From: Clostridium sp. MB40-C1
GTDB lineage: Bacteria; Bacillota; Clostridia; Clostridiales; Clostridiaceae
Assembly: GCF_030913655.1 (NCBI RefSeq)
Contig: NZ_CP133189.1
Span: 496,001-560,000 of the forward strand
Reading direction: 5' to 3'
Length of the DNA stretch: 64,000 nt
In this document: positions 1-8,906 of the stretch, piece after piece
Position numbering within the stretch: the stretch's first letter is position 1
How the letters are laid out: every line of letters begins with the position of its first letter
Program-made: the position numbers and the translations under genes
The notes under the pieces: model-generated
Told to the model about the DNA's origin: nothing
The model's database searches: none
Seen by the model: the letters and a program-made list of their open reading frames with translations, nothing else

Positions 1-1
1 C

Positions 2-115
2 GTTGGAGATAATTACAATAATATTTTAATAAGAGTTAATGAAAAAGAAGAGAAGAAAAGAGTCATATCCATTGGTGGAGAACCTAATGGAATGACTTTC
101 TTTAGTCCTCTATGA
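2..115 (+). CDS. C-terminal fragment of an unidentified protein
   Basis: An open frame enters from the left edge and ends at a TGA at 113-115. It gives 37 residues, ending in ISIGGEPNGMTFFSPL. The tail is hydrophilic and Lys/Glu-rich, then Gly-rich. I do not recognise the family from so little sequence. Its stop lies 14 bp inside the 3' end of the convergent DUF4364 gene, so the two genes overlap tail to tail. No terminator hairpin is visible between them. The fragment is accepted as coding because it runs open from the edge and ends exactly where a convergent gene ends. Confidence 0.5.
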   Translation, partial: VGDNYNNILIRVNEKEEKKRVISIGGEPNGMTFFSPL

Positions 116-626
116 GTACTTTAAATAGGTTGTTGTAAAGTTCAGAAGAATTATTTTTCCATTTAGAACAAAGTTCTTTAGCTTGTTTTTTAGAGGCTAC
201 ATTTAATTTAAGGTCAATTAAAATAGAGCCGTTTTCTAAAGCTTGAAGGTTTACGATATAATTATTTCCCTCAATAGTATAATCAGCAGATATAGAAATT
301 TCATTCTTTATATTGCTTATTTGTTTTTCTAAGTAAGAATCAACTGAATGCATTTTTGAGTCGGATATTCTATTTCCAAACAAGGATAAAACCGTCAAAC
401 CTTTTTTTGATATAATAATTCTATGCTTTCCTTCTTGTTCTATATAATCTATAAAGTTTGCATTAGCAAGCTCTGATAAGTACTGCTGAAGAGTGAAGTA
501 GTTAATAAAATTATTTTCTAAAATTACTTCAGTAAGTTTATTATTAGAGATAGGTAGTTTTATCTTATCTAATATATAAAGTAAAAGAAGCTTATCTTCA
601 GCTAGTTCTGCTGTATTTCCGTACAT
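102..626 (-). CDS. DUF4364 family protein
   Basis: This 174-residue protein matches the clostridial DUF4364 family in length and in its opening (MYGNTAELAEDKLLLLYIL). The first roughly 75 residues look like a winged helix: helix-rich, then a beta hairpin around IEQEGKHRIIISKKG. The rest is an alpha/beta domain of unknown role. A DNA-binding or regulatory function is inferred only from this resemblance. The start is ATG at 626, with AAGGAGTGAA about 5 bases upstream. The stop overlaps the end of the preceding plus-strand gene by 14 bp. It is followed upstream on the same strand by a spore protein gene that has its own terminator, so the two are probably separate units. Confidence 0.75.
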   Translation of the reverse strand: MYGNTAELAEDKLLLLYILDKIKLPISNNKLTEVILENNFINYFTLQQYLSELANANFIDYIEQEGKHRIIISKKGLTVLSLFGNRISDSKMHSVDSYLEKQISNIKNEISISADYTIEGNNYIVNLQALENGSILIDLKLNVASKKQAKELCSKWKNNSSELYNNLFKVLIED

Positions 627-671
627 TGTCCTTCACTCCTTATATAAGAATTACATAGAATATTATATCAT

Positions 672-698
672 AAAAAGCACCGAAATAAATCGGTGCTT
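672..698 (-). terminator. Rho-independent terminator after the spore protein gene
   Basis: A 9-bp stem AAGCACCGA / TCGGTGCTT with a 6-base loop lies just past the minus-strand stop at 706 and is followed on the minus strand by TTTTT. Confidence 0.8.
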
Positions 699-705
699 AA
701 AATTT

Positions 706-939
706 TTAAGCTTTTTTTCCATTAACTAGCTCTTGTTCAGCTAAATTAACTAGTCTTTTAAGCATTGTTCCGCCAACTTTACCACAGTTTTTAGAAGAAA
801 CTTCTCCCCAATAATCTTCAGAACCCTCATGAACTCCTAAATTAAGTTCCTCTGCTATTTCATATTTCATTTTATCTAATATTTTATGACAGTCAGGTAC
901 TACTTGAGTTCTACCGCTGCCAGATTGTCCTAAAGCCAT
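706..939 (-). CDS. Alpha/beta-type small acid-soluble spore protein
   Basis: This 77-residue DNA-binding spore protein would coat forespore DNA, protect it from UV and heat, and be degraded at germination by the GPR protease. Family hallmarks are visible: KMKYEIAEELNLGV in the first half, the EDYWGEVSSKNCGKVGG block, and MLKRLVNLAEQEL near the C-terminus. The start is taken at MALGQSGSG (ATG 939) because AAGGAGGAATATATA lies directly upstream. An in-frame ATG at 993 would add 18 residues but has no ribosome site and is unlike the family. A terminator at 672-698 closes the unit. A forespore sigma-G promoter is expected for the family, but I could not place one with confidence. Confidence 0.95.
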   Translation of the reverse strand: MALGQSGSGRTQVVPDCHKILDKMKYEIAEELNLGVHEGSEDYWGEVSSKNCGKVGGTMLKRLVNLAEQELVNGKKA

Positions 940-1108
940 TATATATTCCTCCTTTATGTATGGATTGTACTTATAGTTTTCCTTGGAAAACAAGCTTTAT
1001 ACTGTATATATAAAACCAAAATAGAGGTTTATTGGAAGATAGTTTTTGTAATATTTATAAAGAAGTTTATATATAAATTCAATAGAGGAATTTTATATAG
1101 GAGGAGTT

Positions 1109-1879
1109 ATGAAAATAGTAATTATATCAAAAATGAAAAAGTCAAAAAAAATTCTTTTGATATTGGCAATGCTTTTTATAGTTGGAGTTATTGGAGTTAT
1201 GGCTAACTATATTAGCAAGGGAGTATTTACTAAAGACAGAAAGTTGCCTATATACTGTGTAGATACTAAAGAAAAGAAGGTAGCAATTTCTTTTGATGCT
1301 AGTTGGGGAGCGAATAACACAATAAAGATATTGGATACATTAGATAAATATAATATAAAGGCAACATTTTTTCTGGTTGGAAGATGGATAGATGAATTTC
1401 CAGAAGAAACAAAACAAATATATAAAAGAGGGCATGAAATAGGGAATCACTCTAATTCTCATCCAGATATGACTAAAACACAAGATAGTAAGATTATACA
1501 AGAATTAGCTGCTACAGATGCAAAATTAATGCAACTTATAGGAACAGATACTAAGTTATTTAGATTTCCAGGTGGTGCTTATGATAATAGAAGTATAAGT
1601 GCAGTTGAAAGTACAAATCACTATTGTATACAGTGGGATGTGGATAGTATAGATTGGAAAGAACTAGGAGCTGAAAAGGAATATAATAGGGTAATAACTA
1701 AAGTAAAACCTGGATCAATAGTTTTATTTCATAATGCAGCAAAGTACACTCCAGAGAATCTTCCAAAGATAATAGAAGAGTTAAAGTCACAAGGCTACGA
1801 ATTTGTAAAAATATCGGATCTTATATACAAAGAAAACTATTATTTAGACAATGCAGGTAAACAAATATTAAATAATTGA
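1109..1879 (+). CDS. pdaB: Polysaccharide deacetylase, PdaB-like sporulation protein
   Basis: This 256-residue NodB-fold (carbohydrate esterase 4) protein has one N-terminal membrane anchor at about residues 14-33. Visible motifs are SFDASWG (61-67, Asp63), GNHSNSH (112-118, His114 and His118 as metal ligands), FRFPGG (151-156) and VLFHN (His208). The second Asp of the usual TFDDG motif is Ala64 here. The FDxSWG form is typical of the PdaB subgroup, which acts late in spore formation and is needed to retain spore properties. A true deacetylase reaction on cortex peptidoglycan is therefore uncertain. The start is ATG 1109 with TAGGAGGAG just upstream. Standing alone between a divergent spore protein gene and unknown genes, it appears monocistronic. 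Confidence 0.85.
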   Translation: MKIVIISKMKKSKKILLILAMLFIVGVIGVMANYISKGVFTKDRKLPIYCVDTKEKKVAISFDASWGANNTIKILDTLDKYNIKATFFLVGRWIDEFPEETKQIYKRGHEIGNHSNSHPDMTKTQDSKIIQELAATDAKLMQLIGTDTKLFRFPGGAYDNRSISAVESTNHYCIQWDVDSIDWKELGAEKEYNRVITKVKPGSIVLFHNAAKYTPENLPKIIEELKSQGYEFVKISDLIYKENYYLDNAGKQILNN

Positions 1880-2060
1880 AAATACCCATTGAAATATAAA
1901 TCATAAATGTATTATAATGGAAATATAACCAATTATCTTTTATAGAATATTTAGTAATAATATAATCAGTAGTTTAAATGAATTAATAAAATTTATTTAT
2001 CTGTTTAAACTATGATTAAGAAGTGGTCAAGCAAAATATTCTAAAAATGGAGTTGGTTAA

Positions 2061-2576
2061 ATGAAAACAATAGCTTTCATTGGAGAGGATAAGATTAGAA
2101 ATTTTAAATCCAACGTTTTAGAATTTGTGAATAGTTACTCCAATAACTATAAAGAAGTAACTAATGAGCATATAAGTAGCAAGGGATATGCTGATTATAT
2201 TGTTATGAACTCAAATAGTGACTCTGATATAGGAGTGCTAAAGTGTAAGTATTGTTTAGCTAATATGGATAAATTATTTCAAAACAATATTTGTATTTAT
2301 GGAAATTTAATTACTTATGGTTTTGGAAATAAGAGCACTATAACTGTTTCAAGTGTAGAAAATGAGAATGAAGGATTTGTTTATTGCCTTCAGAGATATA
2401 TAAATATGGATTGCTCACATAATGTAGAACCTCAAGAAATACCTATATGTCTTAAATTTGAAGATGAAGAAGAATTATATTGTTATATGGTAGCTATAAC
2501 TATATTGTTAATTGAAAACGTTGGTGATGAAAAGTTCTTTGAAAAATTGCTAAATAAATCATTAAATAAAAAATAA
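2061..2576 (+). CDS. Conserved hypothetical protein
   Basis: The protein has 171 residues and I do not recognise the family. It is soluble-looking, with no signal peptide or membrane segment. It begins with a beta-strand motif (MKTIAFIGEDKI) that could open an alpha/beta fold and has four Cys residues, two in KCKYC near residue 60. The C-terminal third is acidic, then ends in a basic helix (EKLLNKSLNKK). The start is ATG 2061 with GGAG about 8 bases upstream. The 181-bp gap before it shows only AT-rich sequence. An SSB-like gene follows 94 bp downstream on the same strand with its own strong ribosome site, so co-transcription is possible but not shown. Confidence 0.6.
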   Translation: MKTIAFIGEDKIRNFKSNVLEFVNSYSNNYKEVTNEHISSKGYADYIVMNSNSDSDIGVLKCKYCLANMDKLFQNNICIYGNLITYGFGNKSTITVSSVENENEGFVYCLQRYINMDCSHNVEPQEIPICLKFEDEEELYCYMVAITILLIENVGDEKFFEKLLNKSLNKK

Positions 2577-2670
2577 AACATCAAATTTAATGTTATATTT
2601 TTCAAATTATGTGAATAATTATATTTCAGTAAGATAAATTCAAAAAAAACTAAGGGAGAGAGGGGTAACA

Positions 2671-3333
2671 ATGGACAATTTAATGTTGAATAACAAAATT
2701 TATTTAGAAGGTACTTGTGTAAGAGGTCTAGAATTTAGTCATGAAATGTATGGAGAGGGATTTTACGTTTTTCAATTAGCAGTAAATAGGCTTAGTGATG
2801 CAAAAGATATTTTACCGATAACAGTTTCAGAAAGGCTATTAACTGAAATAGATATAAGGGAAGGAGTAGATTTAGTTGTTGAGGGACAACTAAGATCCTA
2901 CAATAAGTTTATTGATGGTTCTAATAGACTAATCTTAACTGTATTTGCAAGAGATATTCAACCATGTATAGAAAGAAGCAAGAATCCGAATCAAATATTT
3001 TTAAACGGTTTCATATGTAAACCACCTGTTTATAGAACTACTCCTTTTGGAAGAGAAATAGCCGATATTTTATTGGCAGTAAACAGACCATATAATAAAT
3101 CTGATTATATACCTACTATCTCATGGGGGAGAAACTCTAGATTTTGTAAGGTTTTAAAAGTAGGAGATAATATAAGAGTGTGGGGAAGACTTCAAAGTAG
3201 ACAATATCAAAAGAAAGTTTCTGAAGATCAGTCTTTAACTAAAACTGCTTATGAAGTTTCTATATCAAAATTAGAGCTTGTTGGAGAAAATGATGATGAG
3301 GATAAAGAGATTTTTGGAGAATCTGCTCAATAA
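2671..3333 (+). CDS. Single-stranded DNA-binding protein-like, two OB folds
   Basis: The protein has 220 residues and appears to be two tandem OB-fold domains of the SSB type, roughly residues 5-105 and 107-210. Each has the SSB-like pattern of a first strand (NKIYLEGTCV / NQIFLNGFIC), a middle GEFVLAV-like strand (FQLAVNR / ILLAVNR) and a GD-x-I/L-x-V-x-G-x-L element (GVDLVVEGQL / GDNIRVWGRL). An acidic tail (DDEDKEIFGE) resembles the partner-binding tail of SSB but lacks the canonical DDDIPF end. It is probably not the main replicative SSB, which normally sits between rpsF and rpsR. Start is ATG 2671, preceded by GGGAGAGAGGGG. A shared terminator with dapD follows. Confidence 0.7.
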   Translation: MDNLMLNNKIYLEGTCVRGLEFSHEMYGEGFYVFQLAVNRLSDAKDILPITVSERLLTEIDIREGVDLVVEGQLRSYNKFIDGSNRLILTVFARDIQPCIERSKNPNQIFLNGFICKPPVYRTTPFGREIADILLAVNRPYNKSDYIPTISWGRNSRFCKVLKVGDNIRVWGRLQSRQYQKKVSEDQSLTKTAYEVSISKLELVGENDDEDKEIFGESAQ

Positions 3334-3345
3334 TCAAAATAAAAA

Positions 3346-3372
3346 AAGTACTTAGAAATAAGCTAAGTACTT
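3346..3372. terminator. Bidirectional terminator between SSB-like gene and dapD
   Basis: Stem AAGTACTTAG / CTAAGTACTT with A-run before and T-run after, serving the plus gene ending at 3333 and the minus gene ending at 3380. Confidence 0.85.
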
Positions 3373-3379
3373 TTTTGTT

Positions 3380-4090
3380 TTATTTTCTTAAGTCTTCCAT
3401 TAATTTTGTTTTATCTTTAGTTTTAACATCGACATGTTTAATTGTTTTTGCAGGACTTCCGGCTACAACTACATTTTCAGGAACGTCTGCTACAACAACA
3501 GAACCAGCAGCAACTACTGAGTTAGCACCTACTTTAACCCCTTCAAGTATAACTGCATTTGCTCCTATCAATACATTATCTCCTATTTCACAAGGTGATT
3601 TGCTTGGTGGTTCTAATACTCCAGCTACAACTGCACCAGCTCCAAGATGGACATTGTTACCAAGTTTTGCACGAGCACCCAATACAGCGTTCATATCAAC
3701 CATAGTTCCTTCACCAATTTCACATCCTATGTTTATAACAGCACCCATCATTACTACAGCATTTTTGCCTATAGAAACTCTGTCTCTTATAATTGCACCT
3801 GGTTCTATTCTAGCTTCAATATTTTTTAAGTCTAACATAGGTATAGCTGAATTTCTCCTGTCATTTTCTATTCTGTATTTTTTGATTTTATCTTTGTTGT
3901 TTTCTAGAAACTCTAAAACTTCTAAGCTTTCTCCAAATAAAACATAGAAATTGTTTTCTCCAAAGCAGTCTATAGTTCCTAGATTAGTGCTACCAAGGTT
4001 CCCATCTACATAGACTTTTAAAGGAGTGGATTTTTTAGCTTCTTTTATGTATCTTGCTATCTCATATGGATCAGTAAAATCGTAATTCAT
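3380..4090 (-). CDS. dapD: Tetrahydrodipicolinate N-acetyltransferase (DapD/DapH)
   Basis: This 236-residue enzyme acetylates 2,3,4,5-tetrahydropyridine-2,6-dicarboxylate from acetyl-CoA, the committing step of the acetylase branch of the diaminopimelate/lysine pathway. It has an N-terminal alpha/beta domain (1-85) followed by a left-handed beta-helix of hexapeptide repeats from about residue 88, with isoleucine/valine-rich turns such as [15 protein letters not shown] and [13 protein letters not shown]. Length fits the family. ATG 4090 follows AGGAGG about 9 bases upstream. It is divergent from an aminotransferase gene that could catalyse the next step. dapA, dapB and asd are nearby, so most of the pathway is grouped; the final acetyl-diaminopimelate deacetylase gene is not in this window. 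Confidence 0.93.
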   Translation of the reverse strand: MNYDFTDPYEIARYIKEAKKSTPLKVYVDGNLGSTNLGTIDCFGENNFYVLFGESLEVLEFLENNKDKIKKYRIENDRRNSAIPMLDLKNIEARIEPGAIIRDRVSIGKNAVVMMGAVINIGCEIGEGTMVDMNAVLGARAKLGNNVHLGAGAVVAGVLEPPSKSPCEIGDNVLIGANAVILEGVKVGANSVVAAGSVVVADVPENVVVAGSPAKTIKHVDVKTKDKTKLMEDLRK

Positions 4091-4251
4091 GTTGTTTAAA
4101 CCTCCTGTATAATAATTAAGTATAATTCTTATTATAATAAATATTATTAGTATTTAAAAGACACAATATGTAAGAAGAATAATTATACTAGACATAAAGA
4201 CAAGAGGTGAGTAAAATGGATGTAAGCATAAACTTATCGAGGGGGCTTACA

Positions 4252-5406
4252 ATGAATACTTTTATTGCTAAAAATGTACAAAATATTGAGATATCTGGTA
4301 TAAGAAAATTTTATAATAAAGTTGTAGGGGAGAAGGGGGTAGTTTCTCTTACTTTAGGACAGCCGGATTTTAATGTTCCACAAAATATAAAGAATGCCAT
4401 GATAGATGCAATACAAGAAAATAAAACAGCATATACATCTAATGCAGGAATTGAAGAATTAAGACACGAGATATCTACTTATCTTAAAGAGGTATTTAAT
4501 ATTGACTATGATAAAGAAGAAATTTGTTTAACTATAGGTGGAAGTGAAGGACTTTTATCTACTTTTACAGCTTTTATAGATAATGGAGATAAAGTACTTA
4601 TACCTACTCCAGCGTATCCAGCTTATGAAAGCTGTGTTAAATTGTTAGGAGGTACTGTTGTAAACTATAATTTAAAAGAAGATTTTTCTATGGATTTTGA
4701 TAATCTTAAATATATAATAGCTAAAGAAAATCCTAAAATAATGGTTTTATCATATCCATGCAATCCTACAGGAGCTGTTTTAAGTAAAGAAAATAGGGAT
4801 GAGTTACATGAAATAATAAGAAATAATAAAGACATAGTTGTAATAACTGATGAAATATATAGTTCATTAACTTATAGTAATGAATATTTTTCTATTGCTC
4901 AGTTTAATGATATTAGAGAAAGAGTTGTTATTGTAAGTGGTTTTTCAAAAATGTTTTCTATGACTGGTTTAAGACTTGGGTATGTGTGTGCTGTCAAAGA
5001 ATTAATGGATAATATTATGAAAGTTCATCAATATAATGTATCTTGTGCACCATCCATTGTACAGTGGGGAGCTTATGAGGGAATAAAGACTTGTCTTCAA
5101 GATGTTGAATATATGAAAAATGAATTTATTAAGAGAAGAGATTTTGTATATAAAAGATTAATAAATATGGGGTTTGAAGTAAATCTTCCAAAAGGAGCTT
5201 TTTACATATTTCCTTCCATTAAAAAATTTAATATGAAAAGTGAGGAGTTCTGTGAAAGAGCTTTGAAAGAGGCTAAAGTAGCAATTGTTCCAGGTTCAGC
5301 TTTTGGAAAGGGTGGAGAAGGATATTTTAGAATTTCTTATTCTTATAGTTTAGAAGAGCTTCAAGAAGCTATAAATAGATTAGAGAAGTGGGTAAATATG
5401 TTATAA
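4252..5406 (+). CDS. PLP class I/II aminotransferase, probable N-acetyl-diaminopimelate aminotransferase
   Basis: The 384-residue fold-type I aminotransferase shows GQPDF (36-40), NPTG (171-174), the ITDEIY strand (Asp200, Tyr203) and the PLP-binding Lys233 in SGFSKMFSMTGLRLGY. The opening SGIRKFYNK is typical of the PatA/DapX group. Because it is divergent from the acetyltransferase dapD and convergent with dapB, I infer that it transaminates N-acetyl-2-amino-6-oxopimelate. Sequence alone cannot exclude an aromatic or aspartate aminotransferase. ATG 4252 is chosen because CGAGGGGG lies 6 bases upstream and the family usually starts here. Upstream in-frame GTG 4207 and ATG 4216 give 15 or 12 extra residues with an alternative GAGGTG site. 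Confidence 0.85.
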   Translation: MNTFIAKNVQNIEISGIRKFYNKVVGEKGVVSLTLGQPDFNVPQNIKNAMIDAIQENKTAYTSNAGIEELRHEISTYLKEVFNIDYDKEEICLTIGGSEGLLSTFTAFIDNGDKVLIPTPAYPAYESCVKLLGGTVVNYNLKEDFSMDFDNLKYIIAKENPKIMVLSYPCNPTGAVLSKENRDELHEIIRNNKDIVVITDEIYSSLTYSNEYFSIAQFNDIRERVVIVSGFSKMFSMTGLRLGYVCAVKELMDNIMKVHQYNVSCAPSIVQWGAYEGIKTCLQDVEYMKNEFIKRRDFVYKRLINMGFEVNLPKGAFYIFPSIKKFNMKSEEFCERALKEAKVAIVPGSAFGKGGEGYFRISYSYSLEELQEAINRLEKWVNML

Positions 5407-5410
5407 AAAA

Positions 5411-5436
5411 ATAAAAGTGCCTTAGGGCACTTTTAT
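5411..5436. terminator. Bidirectional terminator between aminotransferase and dapB
   Basis: Stem AAAAGTGCC / GGCACTTTT with a 4-base loop and T-run. The right arm overlaps the dapB stop codon at 5433-5435, so dapB transcripts end almost at the stop. Confidence 0.88.
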
Positions 5437-6185
5437 TTTTTTATAACATTGTCCATAGAATACATGCCTTTTTCTTTATTGTACATGAATTCACAAGCTT
5501 TTAATGCTCCTACAGCAAAAACTTCTCTAGATAAAGCAGAATGTTTTAGTTCTATTAGTTCACCTTGTCCGGCAAAAATAATTTCATGTTCTCCAACTAT
5601 GCTTCCGCCTCTTATAGCATGGATTCCTATTTCTTTATGGTCTCTTTTTGATATTCCGTCTCTACCTTTTTTAAATTCTGTTTCTGAAGGAATGGCATTC
5701 TTTATAGTGTTTGCCAAAAGTAAGGCTGTTCCACTTGGGGAATCCACTTTTTGATTATGATGTTTTTCAATGATTTCTATATCATAATTTTCATAAAGCA
5801 TTGCACTTATATCTTTTAAAATATTGTTTATGAGGTTTATACCTATAGACATATTTGCAGAGTGGAAAACAGGTATTTCTTTTGAAGCTTTTTCAATTTC
5901 AAATAATTCTTCTTTTGAATATCCAGTTGTACACAAAACAATTGGTAAAGTTTTTTCTTTACAATATTGAAGCAATGAAGGAAGAGTTTCTGGTCTAGAG
6001 AAATCTAAAACTACATCAGCTTCAACAGTACAATTTTTTACGTCTGAATAAATAGGGTATCCTATAGAAGTATCATTATTTTTATCAATTCCAGCCACTA
6101 TAGATAAAGATGGGAAATTTGCTATACTGTTAGATATAACTCTACCCATTTTCCCTAAGCATCCGCTTAGTATAATTTTAACCAT
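5433..6185 (-). CDS. dapB: 4-hydroxy-tetrahydrodipicolinate reductase
   Basis: The 250-residue NAD(P)H enzyme reduces the DapA product to tetrahydrodipicolinate. The Rossmann motif GCLGKMG is at 8-14. The substrate-binding EKHHNQKVDSPSGTA block is at 140-154, with His142/His143, Lys146 and Ser-Gly-Thr 151-153. The length is slightly short but normal for clostridia. ATG 6185 follows AGAGGGGGA. It is third in the asd-dapA-dapB operon, starting 16 bp after dapA. In a spore-former, the pathway also feeds dipicolinic acid, which is made from the DapA product, as well as lysine and wall diaminopimelate. Confidence 0.96.
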   Translation of the reverse strand: MVKIILSGCLGKMGRVISNSIANFPSLSIVAGIDKNNDTSIGYPIYSDVKNCTVEADVVLDFSRPETLPSLLQYCKEKTLPIVLCTTGYSKEELFEIEKASKEIPVFHSANMSIGINLINNILKDISAMLYENYDIEIIEKHHNQKVDSPSGTALLLANTIKNAIPSETEFKKGRDGISKRDHKEIGIHAIRGGSIVGEHEIIFAGQGELIELKHSALSREVFAVGALKACEFMYNKEKGMYSMDNVIKK

Positions 6186-6201
6186 GGAAATTAATCCCCC
6201 T

Positions 6202-7083
6202 CTATATTTGTCTGTAATTATCTAAATCTGTTTTTAATATGTTTAGATTACTTTCTTCCATATCACATAAAGGTAATCTTAAGTTTCCAACATTCATCCC
6301 TAAAAGATTCATAGCAGTTTTAACAGGTATAGGGTTTGTTTCTATAAATAATGAGTTTATTAAAGGAAGCATTGTCAATTGTAAATTTAAAGCTTCATCA
6401 AGTTTTTTATCAAAATAGTATTGACACATATCATGAACATCCTTTGGAAAAATATTTGCTGCAACAGAGATTACTCCTGCTCCACCAAGAGATAATACAG
6501 GAATAATTTGATCATCATTTCCTGAGTAAATATCTATTTTATCTCCACATAAAGCTTTCATTTCAGCAACTTGACTTAAGTCTCCACTAGCTTCTTTTAC
6601 ACCTACTATATTTTTAAGTTCAGTTAGTTTTAAAAGAGTTTTAGGAGCTAAGTTTAATCCTGTTCTACCAGGTACGTTGTATACGATTATAGGTATATTA
6701 ACATTACTATCAATTACTTTAAAGTGTTCAACTATCCCTTTTTGTGTTGTCTTGTTGTAGTAAGGTGTGATAACTAAAAGTCCATCAACTCCGATGCTTT
6801 CAGCCCATTTACTCATACTTACAGCGGCTAGAGTATTATTACTTCCTGTTCCTGCGATTACAGGTATTCTTTTATTTATAACATCTACTGTAAATTTTAT
6901 AGTTTCTTTTCTTTCAGATTCTGACATTGTAGAAGCTTCTCCAGTAGTTCCGCATATAATAATAGCATCAGTACCAGATTTTACATGCCATTCTAAAATT
7001 TCCTCTAATTTTTTAAAATTTACTTTGTTTTCTTCGTTAAAGGGAGTAATAATAGCTACTCCAGAGCCTTTGAATAATGTCAT
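6202..7083 (-). CDS. dapA: 4-hydroxy-tetrahydrodipicolinate synthase
   Basis: A 293-residue TIM-barrel aldolase condensing pyruvate with aspartate semialdehyde. Catalytic and signature residues are visible: GTTGE at 45-49, Tyr135 and Arg140 in VYNVPGRTG, and the Schiff-base Lys163 in GVKEASGD. Length is standard. ATG 7083 follows TAAGGAGGA. It lies 22 bp downstream of asd and 16 bp upstream of dapB, so the three are a single operon. Confidence 0.97.
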   Translation of the reverse strand: MTLFKGSGVAIITPFNEENKVNFKKLEEILEWHVKSGTDAIIICGTTGEASTMSESERKETIKFTVDVINKRIPVIAGTGSNNTLAAVSMSKWAESIGVDGLLVITPYYNKTTQKGIVEHFKVIDSNVNIPIIVYNVPGRTGLNLAPKTLLKLTELKNIVGVKEASGDLSQVAEMKALCGDKIDIYSGNDDQIIPVLSLGGAGVISVAANIFPKDVHDMCQYYFDKKLDEALNLQLTMLPLINSLFIETNPIPVKTAMNLLGMNVGNLRLPLCDMEESNLNILKTDLDNYRQI

Positions 7084-7105
7084 TTTAAGTCCTCCTTAGG
7101 AATAA

Positions 7106-8098
7106 TTAAATTTGTTTTATTAAATATTCTGCGATTTGAACAGCATTAGAAGCTGCTCCTTTTCTAATATTATCAGCTACTACCCATAAATTCAATCCAT
7201 TTTCGACACTAAAATCTTTTCTAATTCTTCCTACATAAACTTCATCAGTTCCAGCTGAATGAATTGGCATAGGATATTCTAAATTTTTAACATCATCTTT
7301 TAAAATTATTCCCTTTGAACTACTATATAATTCAAAGATGTCTTTTAAATTAAAATCAGTTTTTAATTCTACATTTATACTTTCACTATGTCCATAGAAA
7401 ACAGGAACTCTTACTGTAGTTGCAGTTATTCTTAAAGAATCATCATGAAGTATTTTTTTAGTTTCGTCTATCATTTTTATTTCCTCTTTTGTATAGCCAT
7501 TATCTAAAAATGAATCTATATGAGGAATTAGGTTTCCAGCTATTGGATAAGGAAATTTATTTGGAACTTCTCCCTTATAGCCATTTTCTAAATCAGTGTA
7601 TCCACCAATTCCAGCACCAGAAACAGCTTGGTAAGTAGAATAAATTATTCTTTTTATGCCATACTTATCATGAAGAGGTTTTAAAGCTACAACAGCTTGA
7701 ATAGTAGAACAATTAGGGTTAGCTATTATACCCTTACTCCATTCTGTATCTTCAGGATTAACTTCAGGTACAACTAAAGGTACCTCAGGATCCATTCTCC
7801 AAGCACTACTATTATCAATAACAGTTGCATTGTATTTTACAAATATTGGAGCAAACTCTAAACTAGTGCTTCCACCAGCAGAAAATAAAGCTATGTCTAT
7901 TTTCTTGTTTTTAATATTATCTTCTTTTAGTTCTTCTACTACAAAGTCTTTCCCTCTAAATTGAAGAGTTTTTCCTGCAGATCTTTTTGAAGCAAATAAA
8001 TAAAGGTTATCAATTGGAAAGTTTCTTTCTGCAAGAACTTCTAAAAATTTGTTTCCTACCATTCCAGTAGCGCCTACTACAGCAACATTATAAAGCAT
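7106..8098 (-). CDS. asd: Aspartate-semialdehyde dehydrogenase
   Basis: A 330-residue NADP enzyme converting aspartyl phosphate to aspartate semialdehyde, the branch point to lysine, threonine and methionine. The N-terminal nucleotide motif VGATGMVG is at 8-15. The catalytic Cys130 is in NPNCSTIQ, and the substrate-binding stretch RVPVFYGHSE lies later. ATG 8098 follows GGGAGGA. It is the first gene of the asd-dapA-dapB operon. I looked for a lysine riboswitch or T-box in the 337-bp upstream gap and saw neither; a possible ordinary promoter is at 8176-8205. Confidence 0.97.
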   Translation of the reverse strand: MLYNVAVVGATGMVGNKFLEVLAERNFPIDNLYLFASKRSAGKTLQFRGKDFVVEELKEDNIKNKKIDIALFSAGGSTSLEFAPIFVKYNATVIDNSSAWRMDPEVPLVVPEVNPEDTEWSKGIIANPNCSTIQAVVALKPLHDKYGIKRIIYSTYQAVSGAGIGGYTDLENGYKGEVPNKFPYPIAGNLIPHIDSFLDNGYTKEEIKMIDETKKILHDDSLRITATTVRVPVFYGHSESINVELKTDFNLKDIFELYSSSKGIILKDDVKNLEYPMPIHSAGTDEVYVGRIRKDFSVENGLNLWVVADNIRKGAASNAVQIAEYLIKQI

Positions 8099-8175
8099 TA
8101 CAAGTCCTCCCTAATATAAATTTATATTTTTATCTCACAGTCAAACTCAATAAAAATAAAAAACATATATTTTTT

Positions 8176-8205
8176 ATTATATAACCTATATTCACAAAAA
8201 TACAA
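8176..8205 (-). promoter_or_regulatory. Possible asd operon promoter
   Basis: On the minus strand, TTGTAT, 18 bases, TATAAT, about 75 bases before the asd start. The -10 box is perfect but the -35 is weak. The rest of the 8099-8435 gap is AT-rich without recognisable elements. Confidence 0.4.
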
Positions 8206-8435
8206 ATGTTTTTCAATATAAAATATTAAATTATGCATAAATTCTTATTATCATTATATAATATGCATTTTAGCTTTATGTGATAAAAAATATTTTAGAA
8301 TAAGTTTATGTTTAAAAAATGTAACAAATACACCAAAAATGTTTCATTGTGAATAGCTTAAAACATAGTTTAGTATAAAAATCTCTACTTTTGAGAAGTA
8401 TATTATTAAATTAAATCTTAAGGAGGGCAAAGGAA

Positions 8436-8696
8436 ATGGGGAATACTCCTTTGAAAAAAGTTATAAAAGCTAAATTGAAAAGTGATAAAGAGTTAAGTGA
8501 ATTAGAAAAATTGAGGGAAAAGATGAAGTATGAAATTGCCAAAGAGTTAGGTCTTAGTGAAAAAGTGGATACATATGGTTGGGGTGCATTGACCTCTGAG
8601 GAAACAGGTAGAATTGGAGGAGTAATGACAAAAAGAAAAAGAGAGATGAAAATTCCTAAAAATGATGAAATACTTAAAATAGATAGAAATAGTTAA
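8436..8696 (+). CDS. Alpha/beta-type small acid-soluble spore protein, divergent member
   Basis: The 86-residue protein carries both family blocks: EKLRE-KMKYEIAKELGLSEKVD (GPR cleavage and first DNA-binding helix) and GWGALTSEETGRIGGVMTKR. A basic N-terminal extension (PLKKVIKAKLKSDKELSELE) and a charged C-terminal tail make it longer than the major spore proteins, so it is probably a minor or specialised one. ATG 8436 follows AAGGAGGGC about 10 bases upstream. It is divergent from asd. GPR cleavage and DNA binding are family knowledge. No terminator hairpin is evident in the 210 bp downstream. Confidence 0.9.
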   Translation: MGNTPLKKVIKAKLKSDKELSELEKLREKMKYEIAKELGLSEKVDTYGWGALTSEETGRIGGVMTKRKREMKIPKNDEILKIDRNS

Positions 8697-8906
8697 TTTA
8701 AACAAGATTAGAGATGTTCTAATAACTACATATACCATAGATTTAGTTGATTTTTCTTTATATAAATAATAATATATTTTAGAGTAATAAATATATTAGA
8801 TTATTTTTTCACATAGTGTTGAATTATTATAATAAAAAATATAAAACAACATTATTAAAAAATAAAGATAAAATTAAAGTAAAATCAACTGAAATGGGGG
8901 AATAAA

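Noticed and set aside
3375-3947. Plus-strand ORF of 190 codons opposite dapD
   Set aside because: A Thr/Pro-rich antisense shadow of a clear acetyltransferase gene; it starts inside the shared terminator.
8351-8379. Sigma-G or sigma-K promoter before the second spore protein gene (GAATAG and CATAGTTTA)
   Set aside because: The spacing between the two boxes does not fit either sigma factor, so it was not listed.
8099-8435. Lysine riboswitch or T-box upstream of asd
   Set aside because: No conserved riboswitch core or GGGTGG T-box sequence is seen; only an ordinary promoter candidate.
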